This document shows positions 1 through 7,931 of a stretch of DNA of 64,000 nt, piece after piece (position 1 is the stretch's first letter; each line of letters opens with the position of its first letter). Origin of the DNA: Maricaulis salignorans (GTDB lineage: Bacteria; Pseudomonadota; Alphaproteobacteria; Caulobacterales; Maricaulaceae). Made by a program: the position numbers and the translations under genes. The notes under the pieces were generated by a model. It saw only the letters and a program-made list of their open reading frames with translations, was not told the origin of the DNA and did no database searches. The DNA is taken from NCBI RefSeq assembly GCF_900103475.1, contig NZ_FNHG01000001.1, positions 124,001 to 188,000 on the forward strand, in the 5' to 3' direction.

Positions 1-1
1 C

Positions 2-211
2 CTCCTGCCGGCGCTGGAGCGGTTGAAGAATGCGTCGGCCTCGCTGGGCTCTCTCCTGCGTCTTGCCTGGAGCGGTGCCCGGCTGTCGGCAAGGGGCAGT
101 GTTGATCAGGCCGCGCTGGAGCGGATGGGGCTGGAACGGCCATCATCCTTCAAGGACAGGTTTTATCGCTGGATGCTGGCAGCGGCGCTGCACGAGGCAG
201 CCCAGGACTGA
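2..211 (+). CDS. C-terminal fragment of an unidentified protein (5' end outside window)
   Basis: An open frame runs in from the left edge and stops at TGA 209-211, giving about 69 residues of a C-terminus. It is rich in Leu, Ala and Arg and ends with a helical-looking FYRWMLAAALHEA segment. I see no motif that identifies a family. The gene reads towards mnmH, whose stop lies only 9 bp downstream on the other strand, so the two are convergent. A TTG at 23 could be an internal start, but continuation of the frame to the edge makes a truncated longer gene more likely. Confidence 0.55.
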   Translation, partial: LLPALERLKNASASLGSLLRLAWSGARLSARGSVDQAALERMGLERPSSFKDRFYRWMLAAALHEAAQD

Positions 212-220
212 TCGCCTCGA

Positions 221-1282
221 TCAGGGCTTCACCTTTGCTGCGAGAATGGCGTCGGCCAGTTCGCCAATCGCGGCCACATCGAGTGTTTCGCTGCGCAGGG
301 TCACGACTGGATCCTCGCCGTGATGCGCGCGGGCGCGATTATAGGCGGCGTCGTAATGGGCTGTGATCAGCTGGCCGGCCAGTTCGCGATAATCGCCGGC
401 GGCATGCAGTGCGCGCCATTCGGCGATCCGGGTTTTGGCGTGGCGGCTGGCGAGCTGGTCAAGCGAGGCGTTCAGCTTGACGGTGTCCGAGACCAGGTCG
501 GGATAGGCCTCAACCAGATATCGCGCGCGCGCCGGCACCGGAGCCGAGATGGCGATACGCGGCGCGGCTTTCATTGCGGTCCAGATGCGCGTCGGGATGT
601 GCCGGCGCCCGACCATGTTGGATTCGGCCTCGAGATAGATCGGCCGGCTCAGATCCATGCCGCGCAATTGCTCCCAGATCAGGGTTTCGAAGCGTTTCTG
701 GCTCGGTTGCGCAATGTCGGCGAAATCCCCGAAGGCCGAGCCGCGATGGCAGGCAAGGCCCTCCAGGTCGAGGATCTGGGCGCCTCTGGCCGCGAGCTCG
801 AGCAGGATGGCGGTCTTGGCCGTGCCGGTCTGGCCGTCGATCAGGATGAAGGGCAGGGACGCCTCTGAGTGCTCCAGCTGTGCCACCACTTCGCGCCGCC
901 AGGTACGATAGCCACCGCGCAGCAGCGAGACCTTCCAGCCCACCGCCGACAGGACCAGCGCCATCGAACGCGAACGCATGCCGCCGCGCCAGCAATAGAG
1001 GAGGACCTTCGATTTGCGCGGCAGGCCGGCCAGCGCGGTTTCGAGATGATGGCCGATATTGCGGGTCACCAGGGCCGCGCCTTCGCGGCGGGCATCGAAG
1101 GTGGAGACCTGTTTGTAGATCGTGCCGACGCGCACGCGTTCGTCATCGCTCAGCACTGGCAGATTGATGGCACCGGGCAGATGGTCCTCGGCAAATTCCC
1201 CCGGCGAACGGACATCGACGATCAGGTCGAAACCGGCCAGGCTGGCGGTATCCGTGTCATCGAGCATCGCATAATCGGGCAT
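221..1282 (-). CDS. mnmH: tRNA 2-selenouridine synthase (SelU/MnmH)
   Basis: Exchanges sulfur for selenium on the 2-thiouridine at the wobble position of some tRNAs, using selenophosphate from SelD. An N-terminal rhodanese domain carries the catalytic Cys in CWRGGMRS (Cys97 if translation starts at 1282, the number known for the E. coli enzyme). A P-loop domain follows, with GQTGTAKT at about residues 150-157. The longer frame starts at 1333, but that leaves only 20 bp to selD. I prefer ATG 1282 (353 aa), which fits the family length and Cys97 numbering. It is divergent from selD, its obligate partner. Confidence 0.93.
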   Translation of the reverse strand: MPDYAMLDDTDTASLAGFDLIVDVRSPGEFAEDHLPGAINLPVLSDDERVRVGTIYKQVSTFDARREGAALVTRNIGHHLETALAGLPRKSKVLLYCWRGGMRSRSMALVLSAVGWKVSLLRGGYRTWRREVVAQLEHSEASLPFILIDGQTGTAKTAILLELAARGAQILDLEGLACHRGSAFGDFADIAQPSQKRFETLIWEQLRGMDLSRPIYLEAESNMVGRRHIPTRIWTAMKAAPRIAISAPVPARARYLVEAYPDLVSDTVKLNASLDQLASRHAKTRIAEWRALHAAGDYRELAGQLITAHYDAAYNRARAHHGEDPVVTLRSETLDVAAIGELADAILAAKVKP

Positions 1283-1288
1283 GGGCGC

Positions 1289-1296
1289 AGTATACT
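1289..1296. promoter_or_regulatory. Palindromic AGTATACT in the mnmH/selD intergenic region
   Basis: The octamer AGTATACT is its own reverse complement, so both strands carry TATACT, a 5/6 match to a -10 box. On the plus strand it is suitably placed for selD. On the minus strand it would give an almost leaderless mnmH message. No convincing -35 was found. Confidence 0.3.
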
Positions 1297-1353
1297 CCAC
1301 TCGATCAATCCCACCGGACATGGCGACAGTCATGCCATTTGCCAGGAATTCCC

Positions 1354-2406
1354 ATGACCGATCTCACGACGCCGCCCCTGCTGACAAGTCTGGCGCACGG
1401 CGGCGGTTGCGGCTGCAAGCTCGATCCATCGGTGCTCAACCAGATTATCGAGCGCACGCCGGGCCTTGCCATGCCGGCCGAACTGATCGTCGATGCGGCG
1501 ACGCGCGATGATGCAGCGGTCTATCGTCTGGGCGATGATCTGGCGATTGTCGCGACGACGGATTTCTTCACCCCGATCGTCGATGACCCGTTTGATTTCG
1601 GCCGTATCGCTGCAACCAATGCCCTCTCCGATATCTACGCCATGGGCGCGCGGCCGATCTTCTGCCTGGCGATCGTCGGCATGCCGGTTGGCAAGCTGCC
1701 GCTGGAGACGATCCGTACCATTCTCAATGGCGGCCGCTCGGTCGCCGAGGCGGCAGGCGCACCGATTGCCGGCGGGCATTCGATCGATGCGGCCGAACCC
1801 TTCTACGGCCTGGTGGCGCTGGGAATTGTCCATCCCGACCGCATGCTGACCAATGCCGGAGCCAAGCCCGGCGATGTCCTCATTCTCGGCAAGCCGCTCG
1901 GGATCGGCATTTATAGCGCGGCCATGAAGCGTGGCATTATTTCACCGGAAGACCAGGCCGAGATGATCGCCTCGACGACATTGCTCAACCGGCCCGGCAC
2001 GGATCTGGCCGGAATTGATGGTGTGCATGCCGTCACTGATGTCACCGGTTTCGGCCTGCTCGGGCATTTGCGCGAAATGTGTGAGGGCAGCGGCGTCGCC
2101 GCCGTGCTGACGCGCGATGCGGTGCCGGTTTTCGCTGGCGCGCGGCGACTGGCCGAGGACGGGGTGCGCACGGGCGCATCGGTGAGGGTCTGGGCGTCGG
2201 TCGGTGATTTCGTGACGGCGCCGGACGGCTGGCCCGATGCCGAGCGCGATCTGCTCTGCGATCCGCAGACCAGTGGCGGGCTTCTGGTCTCCTGCGCGCC
2301 GGAGCGTGCCGACGAAGTGCTGGCGCTGTTTACTCGCCACGGCCATGAGGCCGCGGCCGTGATCGGGCGGACTGAGGCCGGCAAGCCGGGGATCTCGCTG
2401 GTCTGA
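1354..2406 (+). CDS. selD: Selenophosphate synthase SelD
   Basis: Makes selenophosphate from selenide and ATP. The N-terminus has the catalytic Gly-Cys-Gly-Cys-Lys segment (Cys19, Cys21, Lys22); the active position is Cys, not selenocysteine, and no in-frame TGA is present. ATG 1354 is preferred because AGGA sits 6-7 bp upstream, whereas the upstream TTG at 1339 has no such site. The product is 350 aa, normal for AIR-synthase-fold SelD proteins. Divergent pairing with mnmH indicates that selenium is used at least for tRNA modification. No selA, selB or selC lies in this window. Confidence 0.95.
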   Translation: MTDLTTPPLLTSLAHGGGCGCKLDPSVLNQIIERTPGLAMPAELIVDAATRDDAAVYRLGDDLAIVATTDFFTPIVDDPFDFGRIAATNALSDIYAMGARPIFCLAIVGMPVGKLPLETIRTILNGGRSVAEAAGAPIAGGHSIDAAEPFYGLVALGIVHPDRMLTNAGAKPGDVLILGKPLGIGIYSAAMKRGIISPEDQAEMIASTTLLNRPGTDLAGIDGVHAVTDVTGFGLLGHLREMCEGSGVAAVLTRDAVPVFAGARRLAEDGVRTGASVRVWASVGDFVTAPDGWPDAERDLLCDPQTSGGLLVSCAPERADEVLALFTRHGHEAAAVIGRTEAGKPGISLV

Positions 2407-2415
2407 TCCTGACCG

Positions 2416-3609
2416 TCAGAGTGGCAGGATTTGCGTTGTCTCGCCGGCCCGCGCTGCAGGCGCTTCGACTTCGCGCCGGATCAGTGCATTCGAATGCACC
2501 AGCGCCGACAAGGCCGAGGAGTCCTGATTGCCGAGCGGATGAACGCGGCCGGTCTGGCAGTCGATGCGGGCGCGGACGAAGTTCTCACGCATGCCATTGG
2601 CCGCCAGATCCTCGCCGAGCATGACGGTGGCAAACTCCAGTGATTCCGGCCGCCCGCTCAGAATGGCCAGAGCTGGTTGCAGCAGCAGCCGCGCCATCAC
2701 CAGCGATGAGACCGGATTGCCGGGCAGACCCAGGAAAGCGGTCTCGTCCAGCCGTCCGAACCAGCTTGGCTTGCCCGGCTTGACCGCGATCTTGCCGAAT
2801 TCCAGCTGGCCGCCCATGGCGTTGAAGACCTGGCGCAGATGATCATGATCACCGACCGAGGCGCCGCCAATGGTCACGATCAGGTCGAGCCCGCGCGCCG
2901 CCTCCAGCTTGGCGCGGACATCGGCCTTGCTGTCGCGGGCAATGCCCAGATAGACCGGCTCGCCGCCCCATTGGCGCACCAGCCCGTCCAGACCCCAGGC
3001 GATGGAATTGATGATCTGGTGTGGCCCCGGCGTCTGGCCCGGCTCGACCAGTTCGTCGCCGGTCGACAATATGCCGACGCGCGGACGGCGATGGACGGTG
3101 AGGCCTGTCATGCCGGCACCGGCGGCGAGGGCGACCGCGTCGGGGCTCAACAATATGCCCGACGGCAGCAGGATATCGCCGGCACTGAAATCAATCCCCG
3201 CGCCGCGAACATTGGAGTTTGGGCGCGGCGTGTCGTCGAGGGTGATGTGGTTGCCGTCGCGCACGACCCGCTCCTGCATCACCACCTGGTCAGCGCCCTG
3301 CGGCATCGGCGCGCCGGTCGAGATCCGGATGGCGTGGCCGGGCTTCAAGGCCAGATCGAAACCGTGCCCGGCCGCAGATTCGCCCTGAAGCGCCAGACGC
3401 TTGGGTGTGTCGCCGAGATCGCTTGAATGGATTGCATAGCCATCCATCGCCGACGCCGCGAACGGTGGTTGGGTCAGTACGGCGATGACAGGGTCGGCGA
3501 GGGTGCGGCCAGGCGCATCGATCAGCGTGCAGGGCTCGGCCTCCAGCGGCAGCAGCGCCGCCGCGATGCGGGCGCGGGCCGCCTCGACGGAGATCATGAT
3601 GTCAGTCAT
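2416..3609 (-). CDS. moeA: Molybdopterin molybdenumtransferase MoeA
   Basis: Inserts molybdate into adenylylated molybdopterin, the last common step of Moco synthesis. At 397 aa it has full MoeA length. Recognisable elements are PFAASAMDGYA near residue 50, GILSTGDELVEPG in the MoCF-like central domain and GLPGNPVSS toward the C-terminus. It is the last gene of the minus-strand moa operon and its start overlaps the end of moaC by 8 bp. It is convergent with selD with a 9-bp gap, so transcription probably ends by a mechanism I cannot see. Confidence 0.95.
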   Translation of the reverse strand: MTDIMISVEAARARIAAALLPLEAEPCTLIDAPGRTLADPVIAVLTQPPFAASAMDGYAIHSSDLGDTPKRLALQGESAAGHGFDLALKPGHAIRISTGAPMPQGADQVVMQERVVRDGNHITLDDTPRPNSNVRGAGIDFSAGDILLPSGILLSPDAVALAAGAGMTGLTVHRRPRVGILSTGDELVEPGQTPGPHQIINSIAWGLDGLVRQWGGEPVYLGIARDSKADVRAKLEAARGLDLIVTIGGASVGDHDHLRQVFNAMGGQLEFGKIAVKPGKPSWFGRLDETAFLGLPGNPVSSLVMARLLLQPALAILSGRPESLEFATVMLGEDLAANGMRENFVRARIDCQTGRVHPLGNQDSSALSALVHSNALIRREVEAPAARAGETTQILPL

Positions 3610-4084
3610 CGCGTTGATAATCTCCGGATTTTCCGCCCGTTTTCTCTTCCAGCACGATGTCGGAAATGCGCATGGACTTATCGAGCGCCTTGGCCATGTC
3701 GTAAATCGTCAGCGCGGTGACAGACACTGCCGTCAGCGCCTCCATCTCGACCCCGGTCCGGCCGCGCGTCGAGACCTCGGCGCGGATAATGAAGCCCGAT
3801 ATCTCGTCGCTCGCGCTGATCGCGACCTTGGCCTGGGTGATGGGCAGCGGGTGGCAGAGCGGGATCAGGTCCGAGGTTTTCTTGGCCGCCATGATGCCGG
3901 CCAGCTCCGCCGTCTTGAGCGCATCGCCCTTGGGGCCCTGGCCATCGCGGATCGCCTGATAGGCGGTCTGGCTCATCGTGATGCGCCCCGTCGCGACGGC
4001 ACGGCGGGTGGTTTCGTCCTTGTCGCCGACATCGACCATGCGGATGCGGCCATCATCATCCTGGTGCGTAAGTTTGGCGCTCAT
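3602..4084 (-). CDS. moaC: Cyclic pyranopterin monophosphate synthase MoaC
   Basis: Acts with MoaA to convert the GTP-derived intermediate to cyclic pyranopterin monophosphate. The 160-aa protein begins MSAKLTHQD at 4084; a longer frame to 4129 would run into moaB. Signature segments are KTSDLIPLCHPLPI and GRTGVEMEALTAVSVTALT, including the conserved His-Pro and Glu-Met-Glu. The start lies 2 bp after the moaB stop and the stop overlaps moeA, so the genes are probably translationally coupled. Confidence 0.95.
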   Translation of the reverse strand: MSAKLTHQDDDGRIRMVDVGDKDETTRRAVATGRITMSQTAYQAIRDGQGPKGDALKTAELAGIMAAKKTSDLIPLCHPLPITQAKVAISASDEISGFIIRAEVSTRGRTGVEMEALTAVSVTALTIYDMAKALDKSMRISDIVLEEKTGGKSGDYQRDD

Positions 4085-4086
4085 CG

Positions 4087-4602
4087 TCAGCGCTCCGTCA
4101 GGCGGGGCAGGAGGTCGACCAGATTGCACGGCCGGTGGGTGCGGTCGAATTCGTCCTTGAGAATATGGTTCCAGACATCCTTGCAGCCGCCCATCGAGCC
4201 GGGAATGGCGAAGAGATAGGTGCCGCCGGCAATCCCGGCCGTGGCGCGTGACTGGATGGTGGAGACGCCGACCGAGCGGAAGCTGACCTGGTGATAGACG
4301 GCAGAAAACCCGTCCATCTCCTTGTCATAGAGCGGTTTGAAAGCTTCAGGTGTGACATCGCGGCCGGTCAGGCCGGTGCCGCCGGTGGCGATGACGGCAT
4401 GGATGGCAGGATCGGCGATCCAGGCCTGTAGCTGGTTCTGGATGGCGTCGATTTCATCGGCCACGATGGCATGGTCGATGACGGCATGGCCTTCGGCAGA
4501 GATCTGTTCGCGCAGCCAGGGGCCGGTCTTGTCGGTCTTGCTGTCGCGGCTGTCGGAGACGGTCATGACGGCAAAGCCGATCATGTCTGGAATGGCGCTC
4601 AT
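4087..4602 (-). CDS. moaB: Molybdopterin adenylyltransferase-like MoaB
   Basis: Member of the MoaB/Mog family (171 aa) that adenylylates molybdopterin or, in some bacteria, has no clear role. Visible motifs are VMTVSDSR near the N-terminus, the ligand loop ATGGTGLTGRDVTPE and AIPGSMGGC. In an operon lacking mog it probably supplies the adenylyltransferase activity, though this is inferred from context. The start codon overlaps the moaE stop by 4 bp. Confidence 0.92.
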   Translation of the reverse strand: MSAIPDMIGFAVMTVSDSRDSKTDKTGPWLREQISAEGHAVIDHAIVADEIDAIQNQLQAWIADPAIHAVIATGGTGLTGRDVTPEAFKPLYDKEMDGFSAVYHQVSFRSVGVSTIQSRATAGIAGGTYLFAIPGSMGGCKDVWNHILKDEFDRTHRPCNLVDLLPRLTER

Positions 4603-5069
4603 GCTGTGCTTTCCTTCTCGCCGGCCAGCCAGGCCGATGCGGCTTCATCATCGCCGGGGCGTGGTTCGACCCAGTGCGAGCCGCTGCTGGTGTGTTCGCG
4701 TTTCCAGAACGGCGCCTGGGTCTTGAGAATATCGATCATGAAGCTGGTCGCCTCAAGGGCGGCGCGGCGGTGTGGTGCCGAGGCGCCGACGAAGACGATC
4801 GGCTCGCCAACCGCCATCCTGCCGACCCGATGGATGATCACCGCCTCGCCCAGCGACCAGCGCCGCACGGCCTCATCGGCGATGCGACCGAGCGCCTGCT
4901 CGGTGACGCCGGGATAATGCTCCAGCTCGAGCGCGACCAGATCATCGCCGCCGCGCACCTGGCCGGTAAAGCTGGCCACAGCGCCGCAGCTGGAATCCCG
5001 GCCTGTCAGCGCATCGAGCAATGCTCCGGCATCGAAGCGTTCCGTCTGGACCTTCACTGAAACCGCCAC
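4599..5069 (-). CDS. moaE: Molybdopterin synthase catalytic subunit MoaE
   Basis: Large subunit of molybdopterin synthase, which transfers two sulfurs from the MoaD thiocarboxylate to cyclic pyranopterin monophosphate. The 156-aa sequence has the family landmarks LELEHYPGVTE, IIHRVGRMAVGEP and the catalytic Lys region APFWKREH. Position just after moaD and a 4-bp overlap with moaB fit a single translationally coupled operon. Confidence 0.95.
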   Translation of the reverse strand: MAVSVKVQTERFDAGALLDALTGRDSSCGAVASFTGQVRGGDDLVALELEHYPGVTEQALGRIADEAVRRWSLGEAVIIHRVGRMAVGEPIVFVGASAPHRRAALEATSFMIDILKTQAPFWKREHTSSGSHWVEPRPGDDEAASAWLAGEKESTA

Positions 5070-5072
5070 CGT

Positions 5073-5321
5073 CTAGCCCCCTGAAAAGGGCGGGCAGAAG
5101 GCGATGGTGTCGCCATCCTGGAGGGCTTGGCTGCGCGGCGCGATCTCGTCATTGATGATCAGGCGCACCGAAGGATGGGCGAGCGCTTCTGCTGCCGGAT
5201 CGCGGGCAATCAGCCATTCGGCGAGGCCGCCACCATTAATGCCGGGCATGTGGTCGACGACCGATTCGGCGGTGCCCATCCTGTCTCGCAGGGCGGCGAA
5301 ATAGCGGATTGTCAGGGCCAT
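5073..5321 (-). CDS. moaD: Molybdopterin synthase sulfur carrier MoaD
   Basis: Ubiquitin-fold sulfur carrier of 82 aa, ending in the required Gly-Gly (PPFSGG) whose C-terminus is thiocarboxylated. It starts 3 bp after moaA and ends 3 bp before moaE. No moeB-type activating enzyme is encoded in the window, so activation must be supplied from elsewhere. Confidence 0.93.
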   Translation of the reverse strand: MALTIRYFAALRDRMGTAESVVDHMPGINGGGLAEWLIARDPAAEALAHPSVRLIINDEIAPRSQALQDGDTIAFCPPFSGG

Positions 5322-5324
5322 GGA

Positions 5325-6359
5325 TCAGCCTCCGGTATGGGCCATGGTGCGGCCAACTGCGGCTTCAGCCCCGGCGGAGACATCGAAATCATGCGCCTGC
5401 GGCTTCAGCGCCATGGCTTCGTCGAGCAGGGCGTCGACCGCATCAAGCCCGCCCTCGCGCAAGGCCGCGCGCAGATCGAGCCGGCCATTGCGGCCCAGAC
5501 ACATATAGAGCTGGCCGGTGCAGGTCAGGCGGACCCGGTTGCAGCCGGCGCAGAAATTTTCGGTCAGGGGCGTGATCAGGCCAAGCCGGCCGCCGGTCTC
5601 CTCGACGCGGTGATAGCGCGCCGGGCCGCCGGTATTGTCGGTCAGCGGCGTCAGGGTCCAGCCCTTTTCCAGATCGGCCTTGACCTGGGCCAGCGACAGG
5701 AATTGATCCGAACGCGCCGCATCGACCTCGCCCAGCGGCATGATCTCGATCAGCGTCAGATCGAAACCGCGGCCATGGGCCCAGGCGATCAGCTCGCGCA
5801 GGGAATGTTCGTTATCATCCTTGAGGGCGACCGTATTGATCTTGATCTTGAGACCGGCTGCATCGGCCGCGTCAATTCCCGCCAGCGTGTCGGCAATCCG
5901 GCCGCCGCGGGTCAGGCGTGCGAAAGTCGCCGCGTCGAGCGTGTCGAGCGAGACATTGATCCGTTTGACACCGGCGGCGACGAGATCCCTTGCAAAGCGC
6001 GGCAGCTGCGTCGCATTGGTGGTCAGGCAGATCTCCTCCAGCCCGGTCGTACTGAGCCGGGTGCCGAGGTTTTCGATCAAGGTCATCACGTCGCGCCGCA
6101 CCAGCGGCTCGCCGCCCGTGACACGGATTTTGGTGACGCCGCGGCGGATGAAGGCATCGCTCAGCTGGGTCAATTCTTCCAGCGTGAGCAATTCCGATTT
6201 TGGCAGAAAATCCGGCCGCGCCTTCATGCAATAGACGCAGCGCAGGTCGCAGCGATCCGTCACCGAGAGGCGCAGATAGGTGATGTGCCGCCCGAAATGA
6301 TCGATCAGCGGGCGCTGGCCTGCGGCGGTGCTGGCAGCGTTTGAAATCGAACCGTCCAC
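5325..6359 (-). CDS. moaA: GTP 3',8-cyclase MoaA
   Basis: Radical SAM enzyme that starts Moco synthesis by rearranging GTP. The N-terminal cluster motif is CDLRCVYC (CxxxCxxC), the C-terminal cluster is FCAGCNRVRLTC, and the protein ends in the GG tail needed for the second half-reaction. Two GTG starts are possible: 6413 has no ribosome site, while 6359 is preceded by AGGGG at 5 bp, giving 344 aa. I chose 6359. It is the first gene of the moa operon; the 271-bp region upstream shows no clear Moco riboswitch. Confidence 0.93.
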   Translation of the reverse strand: MDGSISNAASTAAGQRPLIDHFGRHITYLRLSVTDRCDLRCVYCMKARPDFLPKSELLTLEELTQLSDAFIRRGVTKIRVTGGEPLVRRDVMTLIENLGTRLSTTGLEEICLTTNATQLPRFARDLVAAGVKRINVSLDTLDAATFARLTRGGRIADTLAGIDAADAAGLKIKINTVALKDDNEHSLRELIAWAHGRGFDLTLIEIMPLGEVDAARSDQFLSLAQVKADLEKGWTLTPLTDNTGGPARYHRVEETGGRLGLITPLTENFCAGCNRVRLTCTGQLYMCLGRNGRLDLRAALREGGLDAVDALLDEAMALKPQAHDFDVSAGAEAAVGRTMAHTGG

Positions 6360-6630
6360 AAAAACCCCTGTCGCGGCAAACTTGCCGGCTTGATAAACAT
6401 CAAAAATCGCCACGTGGCGAAGCGGCGTGTGGTCGCAGTCTAGCGCGAAGCGTGATGGTGCGCGAATGCGCAGATACGCCAGTGGCGTGATTGTGATGCG
6501 CGACGTGGTCTGTCAGGTATCGCAGCGAAGAGCCAGTTTCGATTTTCGCTTCACGGCGGCTCTGTGTATGGCTCACCATATTGGCTGCCGCGCTACGCGT
6601 CGCGGCCTCGATTTCCGGGGGGATTGTACC

Positions 6631-7881
6631 GTGTTGCTGCCATCCATTGCCGTCTTCCGGCATGATGCCTTCCTACGTTACTGGATCATGCGACAGGCCA
6701 ATTCAGCGGCTCGCCAGATGATGGCGGTGGCGATTGGCTGGCAGGTTTATGACATCGCGCGCGAAACCCGTTCGGTCGAGGAATCGGCCCTGATGCTGGG
6801 TCTGGTCGGGCTGGCGCAATTTGCACCGGTCCTGCTGCTTTCGCTGGTTGGCGGGCAGGCAGCCGACAGGCTCGATCGCAAGATGATCCTGGTGGTCAGC
6901 AATATCGGCCGGGGCCTGTGCATGCTGGTGCTTGCGGCGAGTCCCTTTTTCGCGGGCCCGACGGCATTGTGGATGATCTATCTGACCTCGCTGGCGATGG
7001 GCGTGATGCATGCGTTTTCGCCAGCCGCTGCCAGTGCATTGTTTGCGCGCCTGATCCCGCGCGATGAATTGCGGCAGGCGATCGCCTGGAATTCACTGGG
7101 CTTTCAGGGTGCGGCGATCATCGGCCCGGCGATCGCCGGTCTGCTCTATATCGCCGGTCCGGCGACGGTTTATGTCACCGGTTTTGTCCTGACGGTCATC
7201 TCGATCTATGCCATCGCGACGGCTCGCACGCCGCAGCACGAACATGTCCGCGGCGTCAACGGCCGCGCCCTGATCGTCGAGGGCCTGCGCTATGTGCGCA
7301 ATAACCGCATCGTGCTGGGCGCGATTTCGCTGGATCTGATTGTGGTTCTGTTTGGCGGTGTGACCGCGCTATTGCCGGTCTTCGCGCGCGATATTCTACA
7401 CACCGATACTGTCGGGCTTGGCCTGTTGCGGACAGCGCCGGCGATTGGTGCGGCGATTGTCGCCTTCATGCTGGCGACCCGTCCGCTGACGCGCCATGTT
7501 GGCGGCTGGATGCTCGGGGCGATCGCGGTTTATGGCGTCGCCATGATCGGGTTTGCACTCTCCACCCTGATCATCCTGTCGATGGCCATGCTGGCGATTA
7601 CCGGCGCCGCCGACATGATCTCGGTTTATATCCGCCAGTCCATCATTCAGCTCTCGACGCCGCAAAGCATGCGCGGCCGCGTCTCGGCGGTCGAGTTCAT
7701 GTTTATCTCGGCGTCAAATGAGCTGGGCGAGTTTGAATCCGGCGTTGCGGCGCGCTTTCTCGGCCCGGTCGGTGCGGTGTTGATGGGCGGCGTTCTGGCG
7801 CTGATCACGGCGGCCAGCTGGTTCAAGCTCTTCCCGGACTTGTCCAAGACTGACGAGTTGAAACCGGCGGACGAAGAATAG
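6631..7881 (+). CDS. MFS transporter, EntS-like family
   Basis: A 416-aa inner-membrane protein with about 12 hydrophobic segments and the MFS loop motif GGQAADRLDRK after the second or third helix. It resembles the MFS_3/EntS group of exporters, which includes siderophore and drug exporters; the substrate cannot be told from sequence. GTG 6631 is chosen because GGGGGG lies about 8 bp upstream and the membrane domain begins right after it. The frame stays open upstream to 6427, but that part has no membrane-protein character. Divergent from moaA, convergent with the helicase gene. Confidence 0.8.
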   Translation: MLLPSIAVFRHDAFLRYWIMRQANSAARQMMAVAIGWQVYDIARETRSVEESALMLGLVGLAQFAPVLLLSLVGGQAADRLDRKMILVVSNIGRGLCMLVLAASPFFAGPTALWMIYLTSLAMGVMHAFSPAAASALFARLIPRDELRQAIAWNSLGFQGAAIIGPAIAGLLYIAGPATVYVTGFVLTVISIYAIATARTPQHEHVRGVNGRALIVEGLRYVRNNRIVLGAISLDLIVVLFGGVTALLPVFARDILHTDTVGLGLLRTAPAIGAAIVAFMLATRPLTRHVGGWMLGAIAVYGVAMIGFALSTLIILSMAMLAITGAADMISVYIRQSIIQLSTPQSMRGRVSAVEFMFISASNELGEFESGVAARFLGPVGAVLMGGVLALITAASWFKLFPDLSKTDELKPADEE

Positions 7882-7886
7882 ACCCG

Positions 7887-7918
7887 GCGGGCGATGACGG
7901 TTGTCCGCCATCGCCCGC
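7887..7918. terminator. Bidirectional hairpin between convergent genes
   Basis: GCGGGCGATG (7887-7896) pairs perfectly with CATCGCCCGC (7909-7918), with a further CGG/CCG pairing inside. It sits between the stops of the MFS gene and the helicase gene. There is no strong T tract, so termination is likely but not certain. Confidence 0.5.
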
Positions 7919-7931
7919 AGGTCCGACGCGA

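Noticed and set aside
1354-1420. Selenocysteine at the SelD active site
   Set aside because: The active position is a normal Cys codon and there is no in-frame TGA.
6360-6630. Moco riboswitch upstream of moaA
   Set aside because: I looked at the minus-strand leader for the conserved paired structure and did not recognise it. A covariance-model search would settle the matter; a significant hit would reverse this.
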